From positions 221,949 through 235,393 of the forward strand of contig JAHDWA010000012.1 in NCBI GenBank assembly GCA_023382535.1: a DNA stretch of 13,445 bases, written 5' to 3'. Position numbers and translations under genes: made by a program. Positions 7,181 through 13,445 of this stretch are shown here, one piece after another (position 1 is the first letter of the stretch; every line of letters starts with the position of its first letter). Source of the stretch: Anaerolineae bacterium. Its GTDB lineage: Bacteria; Chloroflexota; Anaerolineae; 4572-78; J111. The notes beneath the pieces were generated by a model. That model did not search any database. It was not told where the DNA came from and worked only from the letters and a program-made list of their open reading frames with translations.

Positions 7181-8230
7181 ATGAAAAGCTTACCGACGGC
7201 AGTGACCTTGAAAGATGTCGCCGAAAAATCTGGAGTCTCTATTACCACCGCCTCACGCATTCTCAATAACCGCGAGTCAGGTCTTCCCATTCGTGAGCAG
7301 ACCCGGCAGAGAGTTCTGACGACAGCAGCCGAACTGGGCTACAAGCCCAACCTGCTGGCGCGAGGACTGCGCGGCAGCAACAGTTCGTTGATCGGCGTGA
7401 TCGCCCGGGATATTTCGGACCCGTTCCATATCAAGGTGCTCCGCGGAATTAACGACGCGGCGGCCAAGCGAAGCTATCGCCTGTTTCTGGGCCATGTAGA
7501 TTATCAATCCGATGTAGCCATTGCCTATGCCTCCATGTTCGAGCAATCGCACGCCGATGGTATTATCGTCATCGGCGATATCGAAGGCGATGAAGCGGTC
7601 ATCGAGGTTTTGATGGCGCAGCACCGTTATATTGTCGGCGCCACCGACCGGATTGCCCGCCGCCAGTTTCCCGGGGTCTATATTGATAATGTGCTCGGAA
7701 CCCGCTTGGCCCTGGATCATCTCTGGAACCTGGGACACCGAAACATTATCTGTGTTTCCTACCCCGACATTGAAGACGGCTCGCTGCGGGCAGACGTCTA
7801 CCGGCAATTTATGCAAGACCATGGAGCCGGGGATAAGGTGCGAGTTTGTTTAACCTCACAGGACCTCGAACCCAGCTATCAGATGGGCCGGGAAATATTT
7901 GCCGATTTTAACGCACCGGGCCGGCCCACAGCCATCTTTGCTGCTTCCGATGCCATCGCCATTGGGCTGCTGCAAGCCGCTTTTCAGACCGGCATGAGCG
8001 TCCCGGCGCAGGTGTCTATCGTCGGCTTCGACAACCTTGATATTACCCCCTTCACCATCCCCCCCTTAACGACAATCAGCCAGTCAGGCCTTGAGATGGG
8101 ACGAACCGCGGCCAACCTGTTGCTGGATATGATTGAGCAGAACCAGACGAGTTCCGAGGTTGACGACGTAATCCTGCGCCCAACCTTACTTGTCCGCCAA
8201 TCAACGGCCGCGCCCCCCCTAAGTTCTTGA
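7181..8230 (+). CDS. LacI-family transcriptional regulator
   Basis: A 349-residue repressor of standard length. Residues 8-30 (VTLKDVAEKSGVSITTASRILNN) form the LacI helix-turn-helix. YKPNLLARGLRG (54-65) is the hinge helix that enters the minor groove at a central CG. Residues 69-340 form the sugar-binding effector domain, starting SLIGVIARDISDPFH and including AIFAASDAIAIGLLQA and VSIVGFDNLDITPF near the C-terminus. GGAGG at 7166-7170, ten bases upstream, supports ATG 7181. It is transcribed away from the sugar-import operon and shares its control region, so it very probably represses that operon and itself until a sugar is bound. The effector is unknown. A separate DeoR regulator sits in the operon, so control is double. 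Confidence 0.94.
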   Translation: MKSLPTAVTLKDVAEKSGVSITTASRILNNRESGLPIREQTRQRVLTTAAELGYKPNLLARGLRGSNSSLIGVIARDISDPFHIKVLRGINDAAAKRSYRLFLGHVDYQSDVAIAYASMFEQSHADGIIVIGDIEGDEAVIEVLMAQHRYIVGATDRIARRQFPGVYIDNVLGTRLALDHLWNLGHRNIICVSYPDIEDGSLRADVYRQFMQDHGAGDKVRVCLTSQDLEPSYQMGREIFADFNAPGRPTAIFAASDAIAIGLLQAAFQTGMSVPAQVSIVGFDNLDITPFTIPPLTTISQSGLEMGRTAANLLLDMIEQNQTSSEVDDVILRPTLLVRQSTAAPPLSS

Positions 8231-8240
8231 GGGTAGCGGA

Positions 8241-8268
8241 TTGACTTGCCAAAAATATTTTCTACAAT
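8241..8268 (+). promoter_or_regulatory. promoter for the aldolase/kinase genes
   Basis: TTGACT (8241-8246), a 16-bp spacer, then TACAAT (8263-8268); five of six bases match consensus in each box. The start would fall near 8275, leaving a leader of under 20 nt with GAAAGGAA at its 5' end as ribosome site. No copy of the TTAACGATAA operator is visible here. Confidence 0.6.
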
Positions 8269-8292
8269 TTCTGTGAAAGGAATTAATAAAGC

Positions 8293-9072
8293 ATGCATCC
8301 AGGGTTGAAGACTCGCTATGACCGCCTCGTTAACCCTCAAACCGGCAAAACTGTTTTGCTGCCCTTCGATCACGGCCTACCCTTTGGTCCCCTCCCCGGC
8401 ATTACCGATCCCCGCCAGACTGTCCGCTGGGCTGTGGCCGGCGGCGCGAATGCCGTCATTTTCAACCAGGGATTGGCCGGTATTTTGTTTTTTGAATACA
8501 ATACCAAAATTCCGACCATCCACATGTTGACCAATAGCTGCACCGTGGAGCATGCTGCCCTTTTCGGCAGCGTGCTCCGCGCGGTCAAATGGGCCGCCGA
8601 CGCCGTTGCCCTTGAAGTTTTAGTCGGTGCAGAAACCGAGGGCCAGATGATCGAGCAGGCCGCGCCGGTGCTGGATGCGTGCGAGGAATGGAACATGCCA
8701 TCGCTCCTGATGATGTATCCTACTGAACGATTTGTTGATCAAGTGGGCAAGGTGGAGGCCATCCGTCGGGCGGCCCGAGCGGGGGCCGAACTGGGGGCGA
8801 CGATCGTCAAGACCGCCTGGCCGGGCAGCCGGACCGACCTGGTTCGGGTGGTCGAAAGCTGCCCGGCTCCGCTGGTAGTGGCCGGGGGCAGCCAGAAGAC
8901 CGTGGAGGCCACCTTCCAGATGACGCGGGATATCATGGCCGCCGGAGCCGTTGGCGTGGCCATGGGCCGCAATTTATGGGGGGCGGAAAATCCGGCGAAG
9001 ATGATCCGCGCGGTCAGCGCCCTGGTTCACGAGGAGGCGAGCGTGGCGGATGCTGTGGCGATGCTGGAATAA
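8293..9072 (+). CDS. LsrF/DhnA-like class I aldolase
   Basis: A 259-residue TIM-barrel aldolase. Seen: LLPFDHG (22-28), usual at the start of DhnA/FbaB-type barrels; the Schiff-base Lys in GATIVKTAWPG (K173); and the phosphate-binding ends VVAGGSQK (195-202) and GVAMGRNLWG (221-230), followed by AENPAKMIRAVSALVHEEASVADAV. The last 90 residues follow the order I recall in E. coli LsrF (IIKT, CP-P-VIAGG, GVDMGRNI, HP-AMM-AV-AVVH). Such enzymes cleave or transfer from phosphorylated ketoses through a lysine imine. With the kinase 30 bp downstream and a sugar importer nearby, I infer retro-aldol cleavage of a phosphorylated sugar or amino sugar. Archaeal-type FBP aldolase activity is possible but not favoured by context. 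AAGGAA about ten bases upstream supports the start. Confidence 0.88.
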   Translation: MHPGLKTRYDRLVNPQTGKTVLLPFDHGLPFGPLPGITDPRQTVRWAVAGGANAVIFNQGLAGILFFEYNTKIPTIHMLTNSCTVEHAALFGSVLRAVKWAADAVALEVLVGAETEGQMIEQAAPVLDACEEWNMPSLLMMYPTERFVDQVGKVEAIRRAARAGAELGATIVKTAWPGSRTDLVRVVESCPAPLVVAGGSQKTVEATFQMTRDIMAAGAVGVAMGRNLWGAENPAKMIRAVSALVHEEASVADAVAMLE

Positions 9073-9102
9073 CACCTCAATAACAGTTTTTAAAGGCAAG
9101 CT

Positions 9103-10092
9103 ATGGCCGCTTACTTTCTTGGTGTAGACATCGGCGGAACCAAGAGTCACGCCTTGCTGGCCGACGCCTCCGGCCGGGCAGTCGGTTTTGGCGAAGCCGG
9201 GCCTGGCAACTACGAAGATGTCGGCTATGAGGGGCTGGCCGCCACCCTGGCCCTGGTGACTCAGCGCACCCTGACGGATGCCGGAATTACCGGGGACCAG
9301 ATTGGAGGGGCTGGCTTTGGGATTGCCGGGTATGATTGGCCCTCCCAGCGCGAGGCTCACCTGGCCGCCATCCGCCCCCTGCAACTGGACCAGGCTCGCC
9401 TGGAACTGGTCAACGATACCATTATTGGTTTGCTGGCCGGCGCCCCTTCCGGCTGGGGGATTGCTATCGTCGCCGGAACCCGGGCCAACTGCTGGGGCTG
9501 GGACCGGCAGCGGAGGATAGGCCGCCTGACCGGCTACGGCTGGCGCATGGCCGAAGTAGCGGGCGGACTCGAACTGGTCGGCAAGGCCGTCCAGGCGGTG
9601 GCTCTGGAGTGGACCCGGCGCGGTCCGGCCACCCGCCTGACCCAGGCCTTTATTGAATTTACCGGGGCACGCGATATCGAAGATTTGCTCGAAGGACTCA
9701 GCCTGGAGCGGCTTCAATTGGATGCCACCGCTGCGCCGCTGGTGTTTCGGACTGCCGCAGAGGGTGATTTAGTCGCTATTGAAACCATCCTCTGGGCGGG
9801 GCGCGAGCTGGGCAGCCTGGCCGTCGGGGTGATTCGCCAGCTAAACTTCGAGGCGTTGGCGTTTGACGCGGTGCTGGTCGGCAGCCTTTACCAGGGCAGT
9901 CCGCTGCTGGTCGAGGCCATGCGCCAGACCATTCATACCGTGGCGCCGGGCGCTCGCTTTGTGCCGCTCAACGTCCCGCCGGTGGTCGGGGGCGTACTGC
10001 TGGGTATGGAACAGGCCGGATTAGATGCACCGGCTGTGCGGGAAACCTTGATTCAATCTACGGTTGAGTTATTGTCGGCACGCCGCATTTGA
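9103..10092 (+). CDS. BadF/BadG/BcrA/BcrD-family (NAGK-like) sugar kinase, divergent
   Basis: A 329-residue ASKHA-fold protein, close to the length of N-acetylglucosamine kinases. Seen: the N-terminal phosphate loop GVDIGGTKSHALLAD (7-21); the candidate catalytic Asp in LVNDT (D105), placed as in human NAGK; and the second phosphate loop region GIAIVAGTRANC (119-130). The loop normally written GTGSN is GTRAN here, and the following GDEGS block is replaced by MAEVAGG (149-155). It may phosphorylate the imported sugar to supply the aldolase encoded 30 bp upstream. The changed nucleotide loops could instead mean altered activity or a sensor role. AAGG six bases before ATG 9103 fixes the start. 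No terminator is seen after it, so read-through into the CoA module is possible. Confidence 0.82.
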   Translation: MAAYFLGVDIGGTKSHALLADASGRAVGFGEAGPGNYEDVGYEGLAATLALVTQRTLTDAGITGDQIGGAGFGIAGYDWPSQREAHLAAIRPLQLDQARLELVNDTIIGLLAGAPSGWGIAIVAGTRANCWGWDRQRRIGRLTGYGWRMAEVAGGLELVGKAVQAVALEWTRRGPATRLTQAFIEFTGARDIEDLLEGLSLERLQLDATAAPLVFRTAAEGDLVAIETILWAGRELGSLAVGVIRQLNFEALAFDAVLVGSLYQGSPLLVEAMRQTIHTVAPGARFVPLNVPPVVGGVLLGMEQAGLDAPAVRETLIQSTVELLSARRI

Positions 10093-10187
10093 CTTTGAAG
10101 AATGTCAGGGACGTTTACGAGGCGATGATGCGCCAGCAGGGATAAAAAGGTAAAAAAGTGGCAGAGTCGCAGGAGTATTTCAACTCC

Positions 10188-10205
10188 CTGTCTACTGTCT
10201 ACTTT
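10188..10205 (+). repeat. CTGTCTA tandem word upstream of the thioesterase
   Basis: CTGTCTACTGTCTACTTT places two copies of the 7-mer directly before the ribosome site of the next gene. It shares CTGTCTACTTT, in the same relative orientation, with the leader of the aminotransferase gene (1142-1152, minus strand). The rest of the 10093-10220 gap shows no gene, clear promoter or terminator. Confidence 0.5.
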
Positions 10206-10220
10206 TTTCTATAAGGGATT

Positions 10221-10721
10221 ATGAGCCAACCGTTTAAGTTTTACAATCGTCTCCGCGTCCGTTTCAATGAGACCGACCTCCAGGGGCATGTCAATTTCGC
10301 CCAGTATTACTTCTACTTTGACGAGAGCATCACCCATTACTTCGAGGCCATCGGCTATGATCACCAGGCTATGCAGGCCGATAACACCGACCTGCTCTTT
10401 GCCGAGTCTCACTGTGCCTACAAATCTTCCGCTAAATGGCCTGAGTGGCTGGCCGTTTACGTTCGGGTGGGCCACCTTGGCCGGCGCAGTCTCCGCTTTG
10501 AGTTTGAGGTCAGGGCCGAGGCCGATGGCCGGCTGGTCGCCACCGGCCATATTGTCGCCGTCACCACTCACAAAGACACCTTTGCGCCGCAGCCTATCCC
10601 GGACCGGCTGTGGCAGGCCGTCCAGGCTTATGAGGAACACCTTAGCCCCGGCTCCAATCCAACCCCGCTGAACAGGCCCGTAGAGGTTGTAACTGGGGGA
10701 GAGAGTCAAGTGAAGTCGTAA
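10221..10721 (+). CDS. 4-hydroxybenzoyl-CoA thioesterase family (hotdog) acyl-CoA thioesterase
   Basis: A 166-residue single hotdog-fold protein of the 4HBT/YbgC group. The opening motif is RVRFNETDLQGHVNFAQYY (12-30), where D19 is the expected catalytic Asp and G22-H23-V24-N25 leads into the central helix. RSLRFEFEVR and ATGHIVAVTTH form the later strands. It hydrolyses an acyl- or aroyl-CoA to acid and free CoA; family members act as tetramers or dimers in the cytoplasm. The substrate is not readable. The last 25 residues are a polar tail outside the fold. AAGGGA lies close to ATG 10221 (3-4 bases), tighter than usual. It heads a run of CoA-related genes, with only 12 bp to the next start. 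Confidence 0.88.
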   Translation: MSQPFKFYNRLRVRFNETDLQGHVNFAQYYFYFDESITHYFEAIGYDHQAMQADNTDLLFAESHCAYKSSAKWPEWLAVYVRVGHLGRRSLRFEFEVRAEADGRLVATGHIVAVTTHKDTFAPQPIPDRLWQAVQAYEEHLSPGSNPTPLNRPVEVVTGGESQVKS

Positions 10722-10733
10722 AGGAGAGAAATC

Positions 10734-11171
10734 GTGTGGGATTATTTAGATATTAGTGACGATAAAATACGCCAAATCCTGGAAGAAGCGCAGGTTATCG
10801 CCGTTGTGGGCGAGTCAAACGACCATTACTATACCAGCTACCAGGTAGCCCAGTACCTGAAAGAGATGGGCTATACCGTTTATCCGGTCAACCCAACCAT
10901 TGACGAGGTGGATGGCGACAAAAGCTATCCCGCGCTCAAAGACGTCCCTGAGCCTATTGATATTGTAGACGTTTTCCGCAGCCCGGAGTTTTTGCCCGAA
11001 ATTATTGAAGAGGCCATTGCCGTCAAAGCAAAAACCATCTGGACGCAGCTTGGCGTGGTGGGGCTGGATGATACGCCGGAGCAAAATGCGCATGCCGCCG
11101 GACTCCACGTCGTTTCGGACAAGTGCATCCGCACGGAGCACGAGCGGCTGGGGATCAAACCCAAAGCATGA
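10734..11171 (+). CDS. CoA-binding Rossmann protein (YccU/CoA_binding_2 family)
   Basis: A 145-residue single-domain protein. Seen: the Rossmann opening VIAVVGESND (21-30); TSYQVAQYLKEMGYTVYPVNP (34-54), in which a sugar- and CoA-binding loop follows the first helix; DIVDVFRSPEF (76-86); KTIWTQLGV (100-108); and the terminal SDKCIRTEHERLG (128-140) with the conserved Cys131. The order matches E. coli YccU as I recall it. Members bind CoA, but no reaction is established for the stand-alone form. GTG 10734 is the start: AAGGAG at 10721-10726 is seven bases upstream, and the next gene's ATG overlaps this stop codon as ATGA. That close coupling to a CoA-transferase suggests a role in CoA handling. 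Confidence 0.87.
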   Translation: MWDYLDISDDKIRQILEEAQVIAVVGESNDHYYTSYQVAQYLKEMGYTVYPVNPTIDEVDGDKSYPALKDVPEPIDIVDVFRSPEFLPEIIEEAIAVKAKTIWTQLGVVGLDDTPEQNAHAAGLHVVSDKCIRTEHERLGIKPKA

Positions 11172-12070
11172 AACTATTGACCCTCTCCGAAGCCATCGCC
11201 CGTTTTGTACCCGATGGCAGCGCCGTGGCCCTGGGCCTGGCCCAGGAAACGATGATTCCTTTCGCCGCCGGCCACGAATTGATCCGCCAGCGCAAACGGG
11301 ATTTGACCTTGATCGGCCCCATCTCCGACATCTTGTTTGACCAGCTTATTGGGGCCGGCTGCGTGCGCAAAATTCGCGCGGCCTGGGTTGGCAATGTGAT
11401 TACCGGTTCCAGCTACAACTTTCGCCAGGCGGTCGAGAGCGGGGCTATTGAGATGGAAGACCACTCCAACCTGACCCTGGCTATGGCCCTTCGCGCCGGA
11501 GCGATGGGCGTGCCTTTCATGCCCGCGCGGACCGCCCTGGGCAGCGACCTATACAAAACCAATCCCAGCCTGAAAACTGTGATCTGTCCTTTCACCGGCG
11601 ACACCTTGACCGCGGTGGCGGCCATCAACCCGGATGTAGCGATCATTCACGTGCAGCGGGCTGATGAAAATGGCAGTGCGCATGCCTGGGGCAATTTCGG
11701 CATCACCCGCGAAGCCTGCCTGGCCAGCCGCCACATCATCATCACCGCTGAAGAGATTGTTGCCCCGGAGGTGATCAACAGCGACCCCAACCGGGTCATT
11801 ACTCCCGGTTTTCGAGTCAGCGCGGTGGTGCATGCGCCGTGGGGGGCGCACCCGTCGCCGGTGCCGGGCTATTACAACCGCGACCACCCGGCTTTTATTG
11901 ATTACCAGCAAAGCAGCAGAACGCCTGGACGCTTCGCTGAGTGGCAGGCTCAATGGGTAGATGGCATCCACAGCAGCCAGGATTACCAGGCTTTGCTCGG
12001 TCCAGAGCGGCAGGCGGAACTTGCGCTGAAAACCCATGTCTGGTCCGAGGCAGTGGATTACGGGTATTGA
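11168..12070 (+). CDS. glutaconate-type CoA-transferase subunit A
   Basis: A 300-residue class I CoA-transferase alpha subunit of the GctA group. Seen: the opening LSEAIARFVPDGSAVALG (6-23), GSDLYKTNPSLKTVICPFTGD (125-145), AAINPDVAIIHVQRADENGSAHAWG (151-175) and VVHAPWGAHPSPVPGYYNRDHPAF (220-243). Together with subunit B it moves CoA between an acyl-CoA donor (typically acetyl-CoA) and a carboxylic acid. The frame is open back to 11123, but ATG 11168 is chosen because it overlaps the previous stop codon by the common ATGA arrangement, and the upstream extension has no family match. The ribosome site is weak, as expected for translational coupling. The acid substrate is unknown; an aromatic or dicarboxylic acid fits the thioesterase and UbiD neighbours. 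Confidence 0.88.
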   Translation: MKLLTLSEAIARFVPDGSAVALGLAQETMIPFAAGHELIRQRKRDLTLIGPISDILFDQLIGAGCVRKIRAAWVGNVITGSSYNFRQAVESGAIEMEDHSNLTLAMALRAGAMGVPFMPARTALGSDLYKTNPSLKTVICPFTGDTLTAVAAINPDVAIIHVQRADENGSAHAWGNFGITREACLASRHIIITAEEIVAPEVINSDPNRVITPGFRVSAVVHAPWGAHPSPVPGYYNRDHPAFIDYQQSSRTPGRFAEWQAQWVDGIHSSQDYQALLGPERQAELALKTHVWSEAVDYGY

Positions 12071-12072
12071 AA

Positions 12073-12129
12073 TCGTAGTACGTGGTGCGTCGTCCGTAAA
12101 ATAAACGCGCTACGCACCACGTACTACGA
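12073..12129. repeat. 18-bp perfect inverted repeat between the CoA-transferase subunit genes
   Basis: TCGTAGTACGTGGTGCGT (12073-12090) and its exact reverse complement (12112-12129) flank 21 bp. The structure fills nearly all of the 69-bp gap between subunits A and B and ends ten bases before ATG 12140. In mRNA it would be a strong hairpin without a U-tract. It looks like a mobile-type intergenic repeat inserted into an operon; an effect on subunit balance is possible. Confidence 0.75.
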
Positions 12130-12139
12130 GTGGAAAAAG

Positions 12140-12913
12140 ATGATGGATAAATCTAATTATACTCTCCCCCAACTCATGGTCACTGCCGCCGCCCGCGAGA
12201 TTGCCGATGGCGAGGTTATCTTTGTGGGCATGCGGCTGCCGCTGCTCGGTTTCTTACTGGCCAAAAGCACCCATGCTCCGCATGCGGTCGGCGTGTACGA
12301 GCTGGGCGTGATTCGTGAAACCGTCGCTCCGGCTCCTATCCTGACCATGGGCGACCTGCCCAACCTCTACCGTGCCCAATGGCTGGCCGACACCGCCGAC
12401 CTGATGGGCTTGCTCCAGCAGGGCCGGGTGGATGCCAGCTTTATCGGCGGGGCGCAGGTGGACCGCTTTGGCAATCTCAACACCACCTACATCGGCGGCG
12501 TCGAGCAGATCGAAACGCGGCTGCCGGGCAGCGGCGGAGCGTGCGACCTGGCCAGTCTGGCCAATCGGCACATCATCATTATGGCTCATGAGAAACGGCG
12601 CTTTGTGCCCAAAGTAGATTTTATCACTTCACCGGGCTATGGTGAGGGAGCCGGCTGGCGGGAGCGAGTTGGCCTGCCGCGCGGCGGGCCGGCCACGGTG
12701 ATCACGACATTGGGCGTGCTGCGGTTTGATGGCGAAACACGGGAGATGGTCCTGACCTCGACCCATCCGGGGGTAATGGTGGCGGAGGTCCTGGCTAACA
12801 CCGGCTGGCCGCTGCGGGTCGCCTCAGAGGTAACGGAAACTCCTGCGCCCACCGAGGCCGAGTTGACCATGCTGCGCCTGTTCGATCCGCAGGGGTTTTG
12901 GACGAGAGAGTAG
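12140..12913 (+). CDS. glutaconate-type CoA-transferase subunit B
   Basis: A 257-residue class I CoA-transferase beta subunit of the GctB group. Seen: IADGEVIFVGMRLPLLGFLLAK (21-42), then VYELGVIRE with Glu at residue 54, FIGGAQVDRFGNLNTTYIGG (around 100-119), LPGSGGACDLASLANRHIII, and the TTLGVLRFDGET segment. In Acidaminococcus glutaconate CoA-transferase the CoA-carrying nucleophile is Glu54 of this subunit; the residue here falls at the same number and in the same kind of motif. Its presence argues for a real transferase rather than an IpdB-like hydrolase. ATG 12140 or 12143 could start it; the ribosome site (TGGA) is weak. A hairpin repeat separates it from subunit A. Confidence 0.88.
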   Translation: MMDKSNYTLPQLMVTAAAREIADGEVIFVGMRLPLLGFLLAKSTHAPHAVGVYELGVIRETVAPAPILTMGDLPNLYRAQWLADTADLMGLLQQGRVDASFIGGAQVDRFGNLNTTYIGGVEQIETRLPGSGGACDLASLANRHIIIMAHEKRRFVPKVDFITSPGYGEGAGWRERVGLPRGGPATVITTLGVLRFDGETREMVLTSTHPGVMVAEVLANTGWPLRVASEVTETPAPTEAELTMLRLFDPQGFWTRE

Positions 12914-12933
12914 GATACTTGTAAGGATAAAAA

Positions 12934-13181
12934 ATGATTGACCTGAAGGACTCACTGGTGATTGAAGCAACTCAGGATCCTAACTTCTTTGGTTTTTATT
13001 CCCCCGACCTGAAGGCTTTAGCGGCGTAGGTCACTCTACAGAAGATTGTATTTATAAAGCGAAGTGGGGAATGATTGAACATTTGGAAGTAATGAAAGAG
13101 ATGCGCCTGCCATTGCCTGCTCCTAATCCTGATCCTATGGTGATGATTAAGAACGAAAAACAGCTAGCAAAGGCGGCTTAA
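12934..13181 (+). pseudogene. HicB-family antitoxin-like small gene, split by a -1 frameshift
   Basis: AAGGA six bases upstream leads into ATG 12934. The first frame gives 31 codons and stops at TAG 13027-13029. Its residues 1-27 (LVIEATQDPNFFGFYSPDLK) continue perfectly in the next frame from 13014 (GFSGVGHSTEDCIYKAKWG, ending NEKQLAKAA) to TAA 13179-13181. Joined, they make an 82-residue protein with the full layout of solitary HicB-like (UPF0150) proteins: a small partial RNase-H fold without an obvious DNA-binding tail. One base, probably a G in GGG reduced to GG near 13014, is missing. HicB proteins neutralise HicA mRNA interferases, but no HicA gene lies on either side. The stretch is more AT-rich than its neighbours, hinting at separate origin. 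It could be a true pseudogene or a sequence error. Confidence 0.8.
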
Positions 13182-13183
13182 CT

Positions 13184-13205
13184 CTACCGATTGTATCGTC
13201 GGTAG
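13184..13205. other. small hairpin after the HicB-like gene
   Basis: CTACCGA (13184-13190) pairs with TCGGTAG (13199-13205) around an eight-base loop, two bases after the HicB-like stop codon. There is no T-run, so it is not a standard terminator. It separates that gene from the UbiD gene. Confidence 0.35.
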
Positions 13206-13220
13206 TCGAAGGGGGCAATG

Positions 13221-13445
13221 ATGCCACGCAAACACCTGGTTGACTTAAATGCCTGTATCGAGCGCCTGGCCGCCACCGGCGATCTGGTCCGGGTGCGGAG
13301 CGAGGTGGACCCGGTTCACGAGCTGGCCGGGGTGGCCTATCATTTTGAGGGCCGGGAGGTAGTGCTGTGCGAGCGGGTCAAAGGGCACAATTTTCCGGTG
13401 CTGGTCGGGCTGTACTGGAACCGGGCGGTGCTGGCCCGGCTGTTT
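13221..13445 (+). CDS. UbiD-family prenylated-FMN decarboxylase, N-terminal part only
   Basis: An open frame of 75 codons from ATG 13221 to the window edge. It opens with LVDLNACIERLAATGDLVRV, then SEVDPVHELAGVAYHFEG, VVLCERVKGHNFPVLVGLYWNR and AVLARLF. This is the usual UbiD N-terminus: a DL--ID-L---G-L-RV helix, an EVDP strand, then a KG--FPV segment. The catalytic and prFMN-binding residues lie further downstream, outside the window. AAGGGGG (13209-13215) favours ATG 13221 over the adjacent ATG at 13218. UbiD enzymes reversibly decarboxylate aromatic or alpha,beta-unsaturated acids, and some act on aroyl-CoA esters. The nearby CoA-transferase and thioesterase suggest a shared acid-degradation route. 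A UbiX flavin prenyltransferase is not in the window. Confidence 0.8.
   Translation, partial: MPRKHLVDLNACIERLAATGDLVRVRSEVDPVHELAGVAYHFEGREVVLCERVKGHNFPVLVGLYWNRAVLARLF

Noticed and set aside
7277..7822. 181-codon minus-strand frame opposite the LacI-family gene
   Set aside because: It lies wholly inside a gene with full LacI-family architecture and shows no domain of its own.
8974..9717. 247-codon open frame on the minus strand opposite the aldolase end and kinase
   Set aside because: It is a compositional shadow of two well-supported genes, with no recognisable domain in its translation.
8293..10092. Identification of the locus as an AI-2 (Lsr) uptake and processing system
   Set aside because: The aldolase resembles LsrF and the importer is CUT2-type, but there is only one permease, the kinase is BadF/NAGK-type rather than LsrK-type, there is no LsrG, and the regulators are LacI and DeoR types.
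10209..10709. 166-codon minus-strand frame mirroring the thioesterase
   Set aside because: The plus-strand frame has clear hotdog-fold motifs; the antisense translation has none.
11123..11167. Upstream start of CoA-transferase subunit A at 11123
   Set aside because: It would overlap the CoA-binding gene by 49 bp. ATG 11168 gives the usual ATGA coupling and a normal family N-terminus.

Overview
The window looks like chromosomal DNA of a free-living, carbohydrate-using bacterium, most likely a member of the Chloroflexota (Anaerolineae or a neighbouring class). The basis is indirect. The sugar-binding protein is a lipoprotein with a long Ala/Pro/Glu/Gln linker. There is a solitary HicB-like small gene. 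Several intercistronic gaps hold short word repeats of the GTCAGTA or GTAGTACG kind. Base composition is moderately GC-rich by eye. No rRNA, tRNA, CRISPR array, transposase or phage gene is visible, and I hold the phylum call at moderate confidence.

Left half (1-6907, minus strand, read right to left): a sugar uptake and modification operon. The order is an SDR-family dehydrogenase, a CUT2-type permease, a YtfQ-like lipoprotein binding protein, a double-domain ATPase, a DeoR-family repressor with its own promoter, and a DegT-family PLP aminotransferase that runs off the left edge. A perfect 38-bp palindrome lies 11 nt after the binding-protein stop codon.

Centre (6908-7180): a divergent control region. 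Two near-consensus sigma-70 promoters face opposite ways and share the same -10 bases. Beside them sit two copies of a 16-bp direct repeat, each with a near-palindromic TTAACGATAA core. These are the best candidate operators for the LacI-family regulator encoded at 7181-8230.

Right of centre (8231-10092, plus strand): an LsrF/DhnA-like class I aldolase and a divergent BadF/NAGK-family kinase, with a promoter of their own. Together with the left operon they make a plausible pathway for import, oxidation or transamination, phosphorylation and aldol cleavage of an unidentified sugar or amino sugar.

Right end (10221-13445, plus strand): an acyl-CoA module. It has a 4HBT-family thioesterase, a small CoA-binding protein, both subunits of a glutaconate-type CoA-transferase (subunit B keeps a candidate catalytic Glu54), a HicB-like gene broken by a one-base frameshift, and the first 75 codons of a UbiD-family decarboxylase. 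A CoA-transferase beside a UbiD decarboxylase suggests activation and decarboxylation of an organic, possibly aromatic, acid. The substrate cannot be read from the sequence.
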